DNA of 64,000 nt from Siphonodentalium dalli (lineage: Eukaryota > Mollusca > Scaphopoda > Gadilida > Siphonodentaliidae): NCBI GenBank assembly GCA_032622095.1, contig CP136069.1:162429043-162493042 (forward strand), given 5' to 3'. Position 1 is the first letter of the stretch. The number at the start of each line of letters is the position of its first letter. Positions 36,801 through 51,800 of this stretch are shown piece after piece. Below the pieces are notes generated by a model. That model was not told where the DNA came from. It was given only the letters and a program-made list of their open reading frames with translations, and searched no databases. Both the position numbers and the translations under genes were made by a program.

Positions 36801-39800
36801 TTGCTATAACACGGTATGAATTATGTTCATATTATACTGGAGAGAATGCGTAGATCCTATTGTACGTGTCTCAAAATAGTAGTTATAGTTGCCTCAGATC
36901 AAGTGATAAAACACGAATATTTCGCTTTTATCACAAGAATGCGTGATGGTGTACCATGAACTAAATTTATTAAATCACAAATGAGTACCATAGACTGTCT
37001 TCAATAAATTCAAAACTTGACCAAAATTGCCTACATAATCTGTGACAGAGACTGTGTTTATACCTGGAAATTATATTTGGTTGAATTCACCAAGGCCACA
37101 TCTACGCGAAACTTACTACGTTGTCTTCAACCGCATCACCGCGTTTACCCATTTTCCATAACGTTACACATGTCTGTTGCACACAGAACCACAACTAACA
37201 ATATTGGGTGAATGTTCAACGTTGGAATAACATCTTAAACGATGATCACCTGATATTTAGCACGATGACGTGGGTGGTAATGGTAATATATTTTCAAACA
37301 AAAATATACTGAAAACTAATAGTGTGCATTGTGCTGTAGCTTATTCTAGTTGTAAAGTGGCCACTGAAGTAATTTTAACAAAATTGTCTACTAAGAAACC
37401 GGGTTGGTAGCAGAATGAAAATTAGTCTTACCTACAATGTACTATGTACAGTCTCTTTGACCTGGTGAGATGCGGTGCTAATCCATTAAAGATATGAGTG
37501 TTTACAGTATAATAACCATTGCGACATACGTGTATCGTTTATTATCACCGGGAGTGTTGACAATTCCGGAAATATAACTAGTGTTTATACCTCTAGAGTA
37601 TGCACTTAAATTTCGGCGTTGCATTCAATATTTAATCACCATGCCGAATGAAACTACCATGCACTGTGAGGCGAAACATTAGTTCGTGTGTTGCATGCAC
37701 GAGCTATTTTTGTTTTGCCCAACAGTTGGATGTTGGATAAGCAGAACACCCAAACCTTAAAGACGTAAATCATTGGGGGTTGACTTTCTGTGCAGTGACC
37801 GATGATCCTTCAGATTGATCTGTTTTAATGGTGTGTGTACCTTTAAAGATATTTAACAACCGACTTGTATATTGGCAATACGTATTTACTCTTATGTGGT
37901 TACCCAATATGTTGCTTTCTACGTCGTATGGTTTGGAGTTGCGGCCATTTTGACAGCCATTTCATTGCTACGATTGTATAATTTTCTGTCCATGTCACTC
38001 TACCTGCTCCCGCATTCTAATTTAACACAAACTGATATAACGGCATAATTCTGATGCCACTATATATCGTATAATGACTTATATCGAGAACTGCGGTAGT
38101 ATAGACAACCATGTTCGATGCCATCGTTGTTCCTGATGCTTTTTCGCATCGATTGACACCGAAAACAGCTTGTAAACAATTTGTTCTAGGTTCACCTCAA
38201 ACTCGAGTCTCAACGACCAGACTACTACATAACGCCTGCCTTGTACACGTTACGTTTATTACGTCAATGTAGCTTTGTTAAGGCAACGTAGCTTTAATGT
38301 GATAATATGCAATCACGTGAATGATTGATAAATCATGTAGATAATTTTGAATGAGACTATAGTCTTCAATAATTATGTATGCCTATACATATAGCCTATA
38401 TATGGTTTAGATATCCATATAATAATGTATATAGTGAATGTTATACAATGTAAGTCTCTGCAATTACGCCGTTAATTAAGGATGCCACATTCAGTCCATT
38501 CTTGTTAAAACTAAACCGTGCTTCATTTCAATCAACTTATATGAAAGTAATGAGACGGAGTCTGGATATTTATCAAACTATCTTCAGAAATAAGTCCACG
38601 GACAAGACCACGGACACGGATCCGGTAGACCATATATGAATGTCCCATGATATATATAGTAATTGAAGCGTGTCTGCGTTCATATGTCTAGTCTATAGTG
38701 AGGTAAAATCAGTTGTCCACGGAAACTAAATGACAAGTGTAGTCCTGTCTGGATTATATGGCAAGCCGTTTTCACATCTTCGATTTACTTGGACTTAAGG
38801 GTAAATATTTGCACTTAAGTCCAAATAGTGAATTGCGCTTAAGCCCAAATACCACATAATTGTGAATTCGGCGAGGAATTGTACTTAAGTGCAAATGAAT
38901 TACACTTAAGTATAAATACTGATATTTTCGTCTATTTGTACTAAAGTTGTGTGGTATTTGCACTTAAGTAAAATTCATTTGCAATTAAGTGCAATTGAAC
39001 TGTATAAGAAACACCTCATCAGAGATTAAGTGCAAATATTTAAGTACATTTATTTGCTCTTAAGCAGGGGGTCGGAAAACATTTCCAGGCACGTATTATC
39101 ATTTTTATGTTTTCGGGCCTCGGGGGACCCAACCACCCAATTTCTTCCGTTTCCGGCAGGGGGGGTCGGAAAATAATTTCCAGGCACGTATGATGGGGTG
39201 GAGTGGGTGTCTCTCGGGTCCGAAAAGCAGTTTTTTTCCATGGGGGTGGGTGTCCAAAACTGACCGGAAAAAATTTCCGGAAATGGAAAAAAAGCCGAAA
39301 AGGCCGAAAACGGAAGAAATTGGGTGGATGGGTCCCCCGAGGCCCGAAAACATAAAAGTTATCATACGTGCCTCGAAATTTTTTCCGACCCCCCCCCCTA
39401 TTTCCGGCTTTTTTACAGGCAATTTTGGACACCCACCCCTTTTTTTTCCATTTCATAATTTTTTCCGGTCAGTTTTGGACACCCACCCCCCTTAATTTGA
39501 GAAAATTATCGATTGACCAACCAAATAGCTGATTATCCCTGATTATCATAGTTTATTGCGCGAGATTTTAATAGAACAGTGCATAATGAAGATAACGATA
39601 CTATTTGAATTTATCATATAAGTGTCATTAATCAAGAAATATGTCAACATAATCACATTTCTAGGGATAGGCAGAGTGCCAAAGTTTTTATTAAAATATT
39701 TATTTTATTTATTCATTTTCATAATATATAGTCACATGATCTTGTCACATAATCACATTTGAGTATTCTACAGACTACATGGTACAACACATTTCAGATT

Positions 39801-42800
39801 ATTTGATATTTTGATATTTGCTATGTGATATATTGCTTGAACCAAATTGTTTATCAAAACATGTGGAAATACAACTATTCATCCCAGTTCATCCCAGTTT
39901 GAAGAATAATGCTAATACCAAACATAACCATGATATACCAATGGCAGGCTGGTAGCCACTGCCTGAAGTAATAGGCTTCGTAATAATTGGGAATAACATA
40001 CGGATGGATAGCCCAATCTCACTTCTTTTTTTGCTCACTATATCAGTGACGATAAAATCTTTGTTACTGTGATTAACATTGCAAGGTGATCCACATTAAC
40101 TTGGAAAACAATTTGAAATTGTTCAAGCTGGCCCGGCTGCCCTTCAATTTATATGTTAAGATGTTATGTTTTACGTTGTCAAAAGTCTATTTTATTCAAT
40201 TATTTATTACATCCTTATTTCCATGTCCCATATGGTCAAGTGTGCTTTCATTTTATCGCTTATTTTCAGCTGAGTTCTGCATAGTTATTCTTATTTTGTT
40301 GTATCAGTAGATGGAACCCTGATTAAATTTTATTTTTCCAATAGCGCAGTTTCTTGTTCTATCAAGTTGAATTTGGGTTATTGTTGGCCATTGTGCAACT
40401 GATCCAACTTCTGGTAACCTCTATATATAGTATAGCATTGCTATTAACTATATATGACCTGTTTCTGTCCAAAACACATCAAAATAAGACTCAATAGCAG
40501 AAATGAATAAAAAATGTGGCACATGGAAAAAACTGCTTTTCGGACCAGAGTGACACCCACCCACCCCATCATACGTGCCTGAAAATTTTGTCCGACCCCC
40601 CCCCCCCCCCCCGTATTAAGTGCAAATATGTTCAATAATTACACTTAAGTGCAAATGCTAAACAGGAACTAGATGACTGTTTGTCCTACCTATCCAGGCC
40701 ATAAATGTAGTTTTGCGATACATGGTCTTTTCCATATTTACGGGGGCGTGGCCTATCTATTTAAGACTGTGAATCATGACCCACCTTTAGGAGTCGGGCC
40801 AATTTCCTACTTACTATCGGTAGGTATATGGGTATCCATATGGGTCCATGACAATTCCGATCATATTGGGTCATCGGTCATGTGGCGTCTTTGACTCACA
40901 TGAGTTACTTCATCATATCATTGGAGAAGAACGTGTATGAATTTGATGGAAACTAGAGCTAAACATATTTGTATCACTATCAGTTTTTTTGGTGCCCCTC
41001 CCCTCCACATCCATGACTCGAACAGCAATTTCGATGAAAAACATGGCCGCCGGCAGCCATCTTGTATTTTACTCTGTGTATGACTAAATGCTTTGCCTGA
41101 TGGAGTCATCAAATGTTTCCGTATTTCATTGAAAAGCATGGCCGCGAGCAGCCATCTTGGCTTTTGCTCTGTGCATCTCTAAATCCTTCGGCACATTCTA
41201 CAGACCACGTGCCTCATCCGATCATCACAAAACTTCATTGGGATCTGCGAGGTGACCTCTTTTTTCCACCCGAAATTCATTTAAAACATAGTCGCCAGCA
41301 GCCATCTTGAATTTCAAATTTGAATCCATCGCCGCACCCTGCAGCCCGCATTTATTGGAGAATTGTTTTTGAAAATTTACGGGCCTTTTTTGGATCAACT
41401 CTAGATAGGTGCTATCAAATTTGAACGATTTTTGTCGAAAAACATGGCCGCCGGCAGCCATCTTGGATTTACTCTTTGCATGACTAAACTTCACAATACT
41501 TCATATCGATCTTTTGGGTGACCACTAAATGGGAGCCATAATTCTTTTCCGTATTTCATTAAAAAAAACATGGTCGCCAACGGCCATCTTGGATTTTACT
41601 TGTTGAACGACTAAATCCTTCGGCACACCCAAGAGTCCAACTCCCTCATCCGATCATCACCAAACTTCATATGGATCTTCGGGGTGACCTCAAGATGTGA
41701 GCCACCTCGAATTTTTGTTCGTATTACTGTATCATTCGGAACTCCCTACAGCCAAACTATTTCACCCGATTAATCCCAAACTGTTTATACATCTCCAGTG
41801 AAACCTTTAGTTATTAAGCGTGTCAACTGTCCGAGTTCCATAGCACTCTCTGGACTGTAATACATGGCATGATGGTTGAGCTACAGTGTCATTGACACTT
41901 TCATTTCTTTCCTGATTTAAAGATACATACCCCGTCAAATTGGACACCAGATACATTAACATTGCATACGACATATTTTTTACATTTTATCAAGCGAATA
42001 AAAACATGAAACTTAATGGCAATCAACGAGTGTTCTTTACATATGAATCAATACATAACCAGAACATCCTAAATAATGCTTAAAAAACTAATTTGTGAAA
42101 GAAAACGCTCTTTAATTTTCACCGTTAATTGGCAATGATCAGCCAAAAAACGCTCTTTATAAAATGTGATTTTTCGAATATTCTGGCGTCTAACAACATC
42201 AAACCTGGTAAAACTGCCTTAGTCATAAGTCGAAAGTAAAATGTTGCCCATCAGAATTTTCCATGAGTGGGTTTACTTGTTCTTTCTAAATTTTGTCTGG
42301 CGTAGAAATCTATGCATAGAAGTATTATGGTGTCAAATCGGATGGGGTTAATTTAAATTTCCAATTGTTATTTGATAGACACGATTGGTGGCTGGAATTC
42401 TAAGTATCTTTGACTTTGACTTATAACTTTGACTTATAACTTATTCCCAGGGATGTGGCTTGGTGTTTTTCGTTCGGCAGTGCGGATCCAGAACAATGCT
42501 CCGAACAGTAGGGCATTTCATTTCGCACACACAGTCCCCTTCGGGTTAATTAGATTCTTCAAGCTGCATAGTATCCCAACATTTCCGGTTATTGGAAAAT
42601 TCTAACATGACAATCATCTACCGTGGTTGGCAAATTCTCATCAGTGCCATTTTGATTCCAAACTTTTCCAACCAAGACAAATTTATACACACCTTTAATT
42701 ATCATCGTAAAATGGCACAATTTCAGGCCTTGATTTGTTGTTAGTTTATGTACTTTTTTTTAATCCAACTCAATCCGAACCTGACTGAAAAATGCAAAAT

Positions 42801-45800
42801 GCTGGATTATATATAGGCCTAAATACATGCAATTTCAGGTCTCGATTTGTTTTTGTTTGTTTGGTTTTTGTAATTGATTTGCAGTTTTTGACTGGACACC
42901 CTCAACAGGCAGTACTGCTTAAAATTTTGCCGAAGATCAATACTCGTCTGGTATACTGAGAACTAATATAACACTCGATACTCCTGTTTTATATGTATAA
43001 GGGTTATCCGTCAAATTAATTATAATGTTGGACTGAAGTTTCTCACCAATGCAGCTGTTTTCCGCGTCCACTACCGGAGCCCAGAGTCCGTTATTCCCGC
43101 ATACTGTCATGCTGTGGTAGCTTCGTGTATATCCCGGGTCACATGTTGGCCAACACCTGCTGTTGTAGTTATAACCGCCTGAACATGAGTCTGTTGAGTA
43201 TATCCCATTTCTGGTCGTGTTTTGATCCAAAGAACTGCACGTGATCACTGAAAATGCATATCAATACATGCACAGAGAGGGAATATCATGTATCTAATGA
43301 GATTTGATTACGTTTCAGTTGTGATTGATTAGATACGATTGTGCTGAGACGACAATAAATGATTAAGTACTCACCACATGCATGCTTTATTTTTACGAAT
43401 ACATGTATTTGTATTGTAATGAAATACTTTAGACGTGTAATCCATTGTAAGTGGAGAATTTTTTCATTTGTTTAAAATTTCAGAAACAAAATTCACCCAC
43501 CATTTAAAATACCCCCGGAGGGGTATTGACATGCGAATAATCGATTTATTTTGAAGGGCATCATAAATGACATTCTAACTGGTTTAAAAACACCAACGCA
43601 ACATTAACCCATCAGTGCTAATGCCCACAAGAGGGGTATTTTTGTGACAATCATTTGTGTATTATATAGGCAGTTATAGTTCCATAGTCGGAAGGATCAT
43701 TGGTCCGAGTGTTCTGTGGTCGAGCGAAGCCTGATAGCCTGAAGGTGCGATAGCCCACCTGTTCAGTCGTTTAAGGGTCTATTTGTCTCTAGTCTAATTA
43801 ACCCAATGGACCTATCCGTAGGTACCGCCCATTTTCAATTAAAGCCAATGAGCCGATAGCTTAATCGTCGATGCGACATGAGTCTGTCTAGCGATAGGGA
43901 AGACACCACAAGCGATTACTCCCTAACAACCATTATAAGAAGTAGGGGGTTTACAGACACGAGAGCAAAATGTCTGTTATATAGCTACTAATGTGATGAA
44001 ATGTGCATGGGGAACATGTCCGGTTGACGAACGATATGTATACAAATCCCCAGAAGTGTTTTAGTTCGGTTTCCTAAACCAAAAATTAACAAAGACAAGT
44101 GTTTACTGGATTTATAAATATCACCGACGACACTCGGATTTTAATGTTATTTAAAGTCGAATGAGAAGATAAAACAATTCAAAATAAAAAGTGGAAATAG
44201 TAGTCCCGATCGATGTGTTATGAATATTAATTGCGCCGCGAAGATTTTTTTTTATGTGAAGTTTTTTCGTTATACATGTATATGTATCCGGTCGCAAAGT
44301 TGTCGACACCTCTAATGTCGCCGGGGCTCACGCAGGACTATCGGTGTACGGGGAACTGATATCGTTATATTTATTTCTGTCAGCTTTTGATGCTTGATAC
44401 TGTCCGACAATTATATTATAGATTAATTACTACATGGAAACCAGTTGGCTTATTTCATCAAGGTGTGAACTATTAGCATTGCTTCGATATGAGATATTCT
44501 ATTTGATATTGAAGTTATAATGGCTTCTGTTACACAATTTGATTAAACGTAAACATTGATCTTTGTTGGTTATTGGAAATGGCCAAAAATCACTCTTGGC
44601 TTTTTGTTCAAATCTTGTTCCATTTTTGTTTATATCTGACTTTTACAAGTCACTTTTACAAGAAGCATACACACACCTATATGCATCTTGAAAATCGTGA
44701 ATCTCGGAAATAAAGCTATATTATCGTGTTACATATCGGTTAAAAAAACAGCCCGTTCTCATCGGAAGCCATTTTAGTAATGAATATGTAGCGAGATTGA
44801 GATGGCTTGTGGTGCTTAGCAACAGTAACATTTAGCCTATTGATGGGCGGTACCTACGGGTGGGTCCATTAATAGCGACAGACAGGTATTGCAGTGGACA
44901 CTCATTAACACACAATATATTGCCACTGAAGCATCAGTATGCACAGAATGCACCAACCCCATGTGCATACACCGTGCATATAGACAATAAATGGTATGTT
45001 TTGAATAAGGACTGGTGACTATTAATATACCCTTAAAGACCGAACAGTCAGCTTGTATGTAGGACCCTTAAGCCATCGGATTGTGGAACATTCCTTCTAA
45101 CATACCATATTGGACTATCGAACCCTCAGAACAATGATCTGACAAGGTTCATACACAAATCTAGTCTTGCTACGTTATTATTTGTGTCAGAGTATATAAC
45201 TGGCCAAATATATTTTGGTATTTATACAATGGACATTTTCGATTTAACCCTCAGACTATTGAACCCAAGGACAATTGGACGATCGGTCACTAGGAGTATC
45301 GAACCCTCAGACTAACGGAATGTCCTGAGTTATATTGCCCGCACTGATGGACTGACTTTAGAATCATCGATGTATTATGTATAGTCGCGCCGTCGGAGAT
45401 GGTGTTGATGATGGTGTTGATGGTGACGATGATAATGATGATGGTGATGATGATGATGAAGATGAGCGATTAGTCACTTGGAATTATCATTCATATGTTT
45501 CCTAGTTAGTATAGCACTAGCAAGCTACATTTGATTGAAATTCGTGAATTTTCCTCATATCTAATTGATATCATGACAACGTCCAATTTCAAATGAATGT
45601 GAAATAGGAACTATTTTGCTAACTTCGATGTAGTTCTACTATGGGTATACACGTTTAACACGTGAAATTACGTTTGAAAATTTACACCCACAGTAGAAAT
45701 GTATACCCACAGTAGGAAGCCGTATACCCACAGTAGGGTGTAAAGATGAAATTTACAAAATAGGTGTTATACACACAATAGAACAGGCAATTATGGTATA

Positions 45801-48800
45801 AATGTATATATCAATGTTCTGCATTAATTTGCAGCGTTGACAATTAAAGCATTCAAAGCATTCAGATATATGCGTTGACGACAGCTAATTTAATGAAGAA
45901 ATCCAGCTATGTTACTTTAGTTATTATTGTTTCTTTGGGCCTCGATTTCGATTCTTCTGATTTCAGGAATAAAAAAACGATATGTATAGTAGCCTGGAAT
46001 CGGTTCTACACATTGAATAGAGCCACCAAGAACCAAATAACGGTTTTTTGTTTTGGTTCTGTTGCAACTTTTTTTGCAGTGTTATAGATAGATGCATCAG
46101 GTCACTTAAATATTCTTGTTTATTTTTTTAAATGGATCTTCACTGATCCTAACGTAATAGCATTGTTCATGGAGATCCGACTTTATTGAGTTTATATGGA
46201 TCAGTTTCGAGATTATTCATGCATGTGGGTATGTATATCACATATCCTGCGGCTATATGAAGAAGGTTAAGTGTTATATCAGCCTAGTAGGTACTTACAT
46301 TCACAGGTCGGAATGGTTGGGCTATAACCGCCATTTGCCTGGCATGTCACTGCCGGTGAACCATTTGTTTTGTAGCCATCAAAACATATTAATGTGCAAA
46401 CTGTACCATATATTACTTCCACTCTGGTGCATCGAAGTAGTCCATTAGCGACATCACGGTAGGTACATGTCCTAACTGAATTGTAGAACAATAAACATAG
46501 TAAGCAACAAATCTATTAAGCCCACGCTCGCGTGGCCCTAATTGAGTGGGGTTTTCCCAAATTATGAAATACTACAATATATTTGATACAGTTTTGCCTA
46601 AAAGTCTTGATATTTCGAAATAACATTTTCTCAAAAAATTTCAAAATTTATTTTTAACAATTTGTAAATTGTGATTAAAATGACCAGAAATTTACGAACC
46701 ATAAATCAATTAGAACTTATAAGCCTGCTTTCCAAAAACATGAACAATCTTTAAAGTTCACTGTAAAGTACAATGTTTTCATAAATTCAGTATATATATC
46801 CATGACATGATATCTGAGGATCATGACATGGACTTTATTATTCTTGATTCAAGAAATATCATAATAATTTTCATTTAGAAAGTCAACCACCCATCAATAA
46901 TGTTCAATATCTAAACATTTGCATGCCGTTCCTTTTGACTGCCTTATACCATGAATATCTTCTCTACTCTATGTCCGTATAGAGATCATAACAAAACAAA
47001 TATTTGTTTCGAACATATAGGCTATCTTATAGTACAACTATACACTTCTGTAAATATATCTATATATGTTAATTAGTACTCTGTATTCGCCACTTAATTG
47101 TGGCATTGAGTAAATAAACAATCAATCAAACGATAATGTGACGTCACCAATTGTTTACATAATACGAGGAGTTATTTATTAAAGATGCGAGTACTTTCCC
47201 GCACAGTAGAACGGTTGGCTTACAAGATTAATGTCGTAATCGGAAATCAAGAGGCCAAACGAAATCGGTCGACTTGCAACCTCTCATGACCATCAGCAAC
47301 CGCTATCATCGCCACGACGATAACAACAACATTCTCCTATTTATATATACGTTATTAGTTCGCTTATAAATCGGACGCCGTGCTTATAACATATTTATAA
47401 CACCCAATCATCCCGAGAAATTAACAATCAGTGATGAGTTTCTATTACCAATTAAATATGTGTCAGTCTTACAAACCTGGTAAATACCAATCAATACTCC
47501 ATAATTTCCAGTGAACGATTCATTTCCGCTTTATACATGTATGTATTTGTAACGAATCGTGACATTCCACTTGACTATTGTGGTAATCTTGGATTAATTA
47601 AAGAGCACACCACTCTTCTCTTCTGTTGTGCATTATTCCATACATTCATAACCATATTTATTATATCACAAGCAGCACTTTCGGCCAATTTAAGTTATGC
47701 AATGGGGTACGGTTACCGACCTTTATTTTACTTTAATTTAAATATCTGTTGCCCCGGCAGTAAAACGGTCTGTCTTGATTACAATTTTTTCGTTGTGTTG
47801 TGGGGGGGGGTACTAAATGTACCACTGTTCAAGAAGTAACTGCAGGATTTCGACGACAGAGCAAAGACTCAAGCAACGCGTCCGAATACTTTTCCCCCTC
47901 TCGATCTGAAGTTTTAGTATGCCATACCCGGTATTACAAGCTGGTTTCATTCTGGTGCTAATGGGCGATATTAGCCACATAATATGGTCCCTCTCAGTTC
48001 CATATGGTCAGAATCCCAAATTATGTTATGACCAAATTCCATAACCCATCATTTAAAATGAATTAATCATGCCTATTAAGGTACTGGGACAACCTGAATA
48101 AAACATTTAGTAGTCATTGGATTAAGTAAATTGGTTTTTAAAAACCAGGTGAATCACGATTTGCTACCTTTTGGGAACAACAGAATAATGTTCGGGATAT
48201 ATGTGAAAAATCTACTTTTTTTTACCAAATTCGGTTGACATTTTGCAAGCCATCTGGAATAATTTTTCTAAAAACACATCAATGTGACACATTTAAGACC
48301 AATGAAAACAATAAACACCATTGATATCAAAGATAGTTCCATTTCACTTGAAAGAATGGTCCAAACCTGAAAGGTAAATGTTTGCCGATTTTTATGGCAA
48401 CTTTGTGATTTATTATTTCTGGTAATATCAGTGGTTAAAATAATAAAAAATTAACAAAGGTGCATCAGAAATGTTAGTATTCAATGTACATAGACACAGT
48501 GGTCAATTGTGTTCAACAACCACAACTTGTAAGCCATTACTTGTCATGGGGGCAATATTTACCATCTTCCATATGTTGGCCGCCATTTTGACAGCCATTT
48601 TGAGACAAAGTACCATTGTGTTGGAATACTCATTAGTAATGGTATGCCTCTTTTCTAGTGCACAGTTCTGGTAACTTCTTGTTGAAGTATGACTATAATC
48701 TCAATGGTGACTTTTTGTGAAATGTTATACCGCGTTCTATAACATCGAATTTTTGAGGGATCGGAAGTGGCTTGACATATTCCATTGCTCCAATGAACAG

Positions 48801-51800
48801 TTAACATGAACAATACAAAAGTCACAATTCTGAACCAGTTCCCTACAGCAGAGATATTAGTTTTGTTTTTTTAAATTACCCCCCCCCCCCTTCAGTATGC
48901 CATTTTGGTGGCCCTCTTGGACGTGGAGTTCCAATTTCATCCACAAAGAAACAGAATCTAGGCCCATTTGGAACATGAATTGGAATGCTCCATTCTTATT
49001 TTGCTGGACCTCTCATTCGAAATAGACGAATACGCACGAATGTCGGGTTAATACAAGTTCAACAATTAAGCCTGTGGCCGTTTGTTGAACTAATATTAGC
49101 TCAACAATCCTACAAATGAATCAATTGGAATCAAGTAACTACTCATCAATCGAGAACTCAGTTAACGGATTGAGGTTTGTCACAATTCCTCTCTACTGAC
49201 AATGTGATTATGCTATATCGGTAGGTGGGTGGAATCAATTTATTTCGAATCCAATATAAAATCGGATTAAGAGGGGGTGGCCCTTCTTATCTGTAAACGC
49301 CAGGAAATATCATTTCTTCTGTGACGTTTTTATGATCAGTGAATACCAGTGAAAATTTATACCAAATATTACATATGTACACGAAAGAGGAATCAAAAGT
49401 GAACCGTCTCAAGTTCGCCATTCTACACAGAATTTGAAGGGGTGGTTCTTATCTGTAAACGCCAGAAAATATTGTTTCTTAAGTTATGTTTTCATGGTCA
49501 GTGAGCATTAGTTAATATTTAAACCAAAAATCTCGGGTGTACGCGAAGGTGTAATTGAAAGTGATGTTGTGGGTTTTTTTGGAGCGCCCCTAGCCCCTAA
49601 ACACAAGGATTGCGAAACTTAAGAAATAGATTGTCTTCGCTGATTTAACGGTAACACAAGATCGGAAGCATCAAACCTTTCGTACGTGATAGTTTAATTG
49701 AAACCTCTGGGATCCCTGTACATTTGGACCGAATCGCTAGCATATAGATAGAAATGTTCAGTGTCGACGCTGGTTGAACGAATCATGTCTATGGATATCG
49801 AATCGCCCAAACCATTCTCCGAATTTTGATAATGAATTAAAATCACATGGATGTTTACGCTCCAAAAAAACCTAATAATATTCTCTTTTGAATTTTTACC
49901 GGTATTGAAATAGGTTGATAAATACTTGAACTACCTTTTACGGGTATTATGTGTCACAGAAAGACGCATTGAAGTCACAAAGTACAACTTTGAACACGGT
50001 GTTTGGTCCCAAACAACCAAGAAGCCATGTGCACAGCATCGTACAAAAAGAGTTTTCTATGTTTGTCCATATCCTGATATGGTAGAAATAATGAGCGTTT
50101 GTTTCACTTCTGCGCGAAAAATTGGAAACGGGTTGTATGAAGCTGGTATATCAAATTATCAATGGATGTATATCGTGTATTTGTCAGCCTATCTTGTAGC
50201 TCCTAAAATTACACCAAATGGTCGTTCAAAATAGGTCAATACATAGGTGAAATACGCTTGTACGGAGTATTGGAGTAATAGAAGTTAAACCCTGTTAAGC
50301 ATAAAACAATAACGAGCGTTCATTTTTAGACTTATTATCTCAACATTTCCTAAGAAAACTGCTCGTCAGTAAGTATTTATAAAGGTCAGACTTAATAATG
50401 TAGTTTTATTCTTCTCACCTTTGACGGTGACTTTGAAATTGCAAAAGGCTGCCGCCCCCCTGTTGTCAATAACTCGGTAAGTGACCTGTACCGGATATCG
50501 TGGGAATCTAGAACCACTACCCAGTCCGTATATTCGTCGCACCGAAGACCTGAAAGACAACAGAATGAAAGCTCAGAAACTAGTATGAAGCGCGTGTGAT
50601 TGGCCAATAAATTAAGTGGCAAATCAAATCGATCATTGACATTATTTGTCGATATTTCCTGCTAAAACAATTTTGATGACTGCCAACACCTTTTCAACAC
50701 CGATTCAATGAAGCTCTATTTCTATCAATAACAGTGTATGCTTGAAATTCATGGTCTACTCTACTTAGTGAATCGGTCCTACTAAACAACAAACTTAAGA
50801 CAAGGTATATTGTGATGGAGCATGAGTTCTTTTCGGACTAACTAGATATGCTGCGAACTCCACTTTACTATAACTGAGCTCATATGACAGTAGGCAGTCG
50901 TTTGCAAAAAGACGTGTGTGTGATGTTACACATTCTGACAGGTTAATTACATTGCTAGGAAGAGAACAGGGGAAAATCCAACGAATCAGGCAACTATGCT
51001 ACTTGATTAATACATTAGATGTATTAGTATATCACCAACTCTTTGTTCAGTATATGATTCCATATATTATGATAGAAGTCTAAAAAGACCACTTCTGGTA
51101 ATAATAGTTTGGGTTGCCTTAACGATTTTGTAGTTAGTGTTAAGTGGAAGAGAATTCGAGCTACGCAGGAGTATGACACTGTCTGTGTATTTTGTTTCTA
51201 ATGACATAAAACATTCATCCCTGATTTGATTATATGATGGGCAGACTAAAAGAAAGTGGTCTGCGCTTTCTATGTCGCTACACGAGCATCTGTTGCTTTC
51301 ATTTAGGTGATTGTTGTGGAGGTCTTCATTGAGACTACTGCTCATATTATTCTCATGTTGAGACGCTCACTGGCATCAAGTCGCGATTTAAACACTTCTA
51401 GGAATTCCGTTTGTTTCAGTTCAGGGGTCAAGTCATTCCATAATCTACTCGCTGATGGCAGAACAGTATCCATGGATAAGGAGAGATCTGAGCGAGGGGG
51501 TCTGAGTGAAGTTTTTCTGAATGAGTATCGTTCTGCTCCTGGGTTCGCTTGGTTCAACACGTTACAGAGACATATGAAACATTTTGTATAATTGATGTAA
51601 CTTGAATTTGTTCCGTCTATCCGCCAAAGTTTGCCAACCAAGGTCAGATATTATATTATTAGTGTTAATACATGTACCCGTATTATTACGCCACAAGGTG
51701 GTGTAAGCTGTATTACAGTTTTTCATGTTCGAGCGGACGATCGATAATCCACTGGGCGAATGAATTATGGTTAGGTATTTTTTCGTACTTGAGTATAAAC

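Noticed and set aside
39040-39495. Overlapping long ORFs on both strands
   Set aside because: Open only because of G/C-run repeats. The translations are repetitive Pro/Phe/Lys text with internal duplications.
45405-45470. Asp-rich coding stretch
   Set aside because: It is a gat/ggt microsatellite with no gene context.
49926-50234. 102-codon ORF in an intron
   Set aside because: No domain, no splice context in the host gene direction, and plausible by chance.
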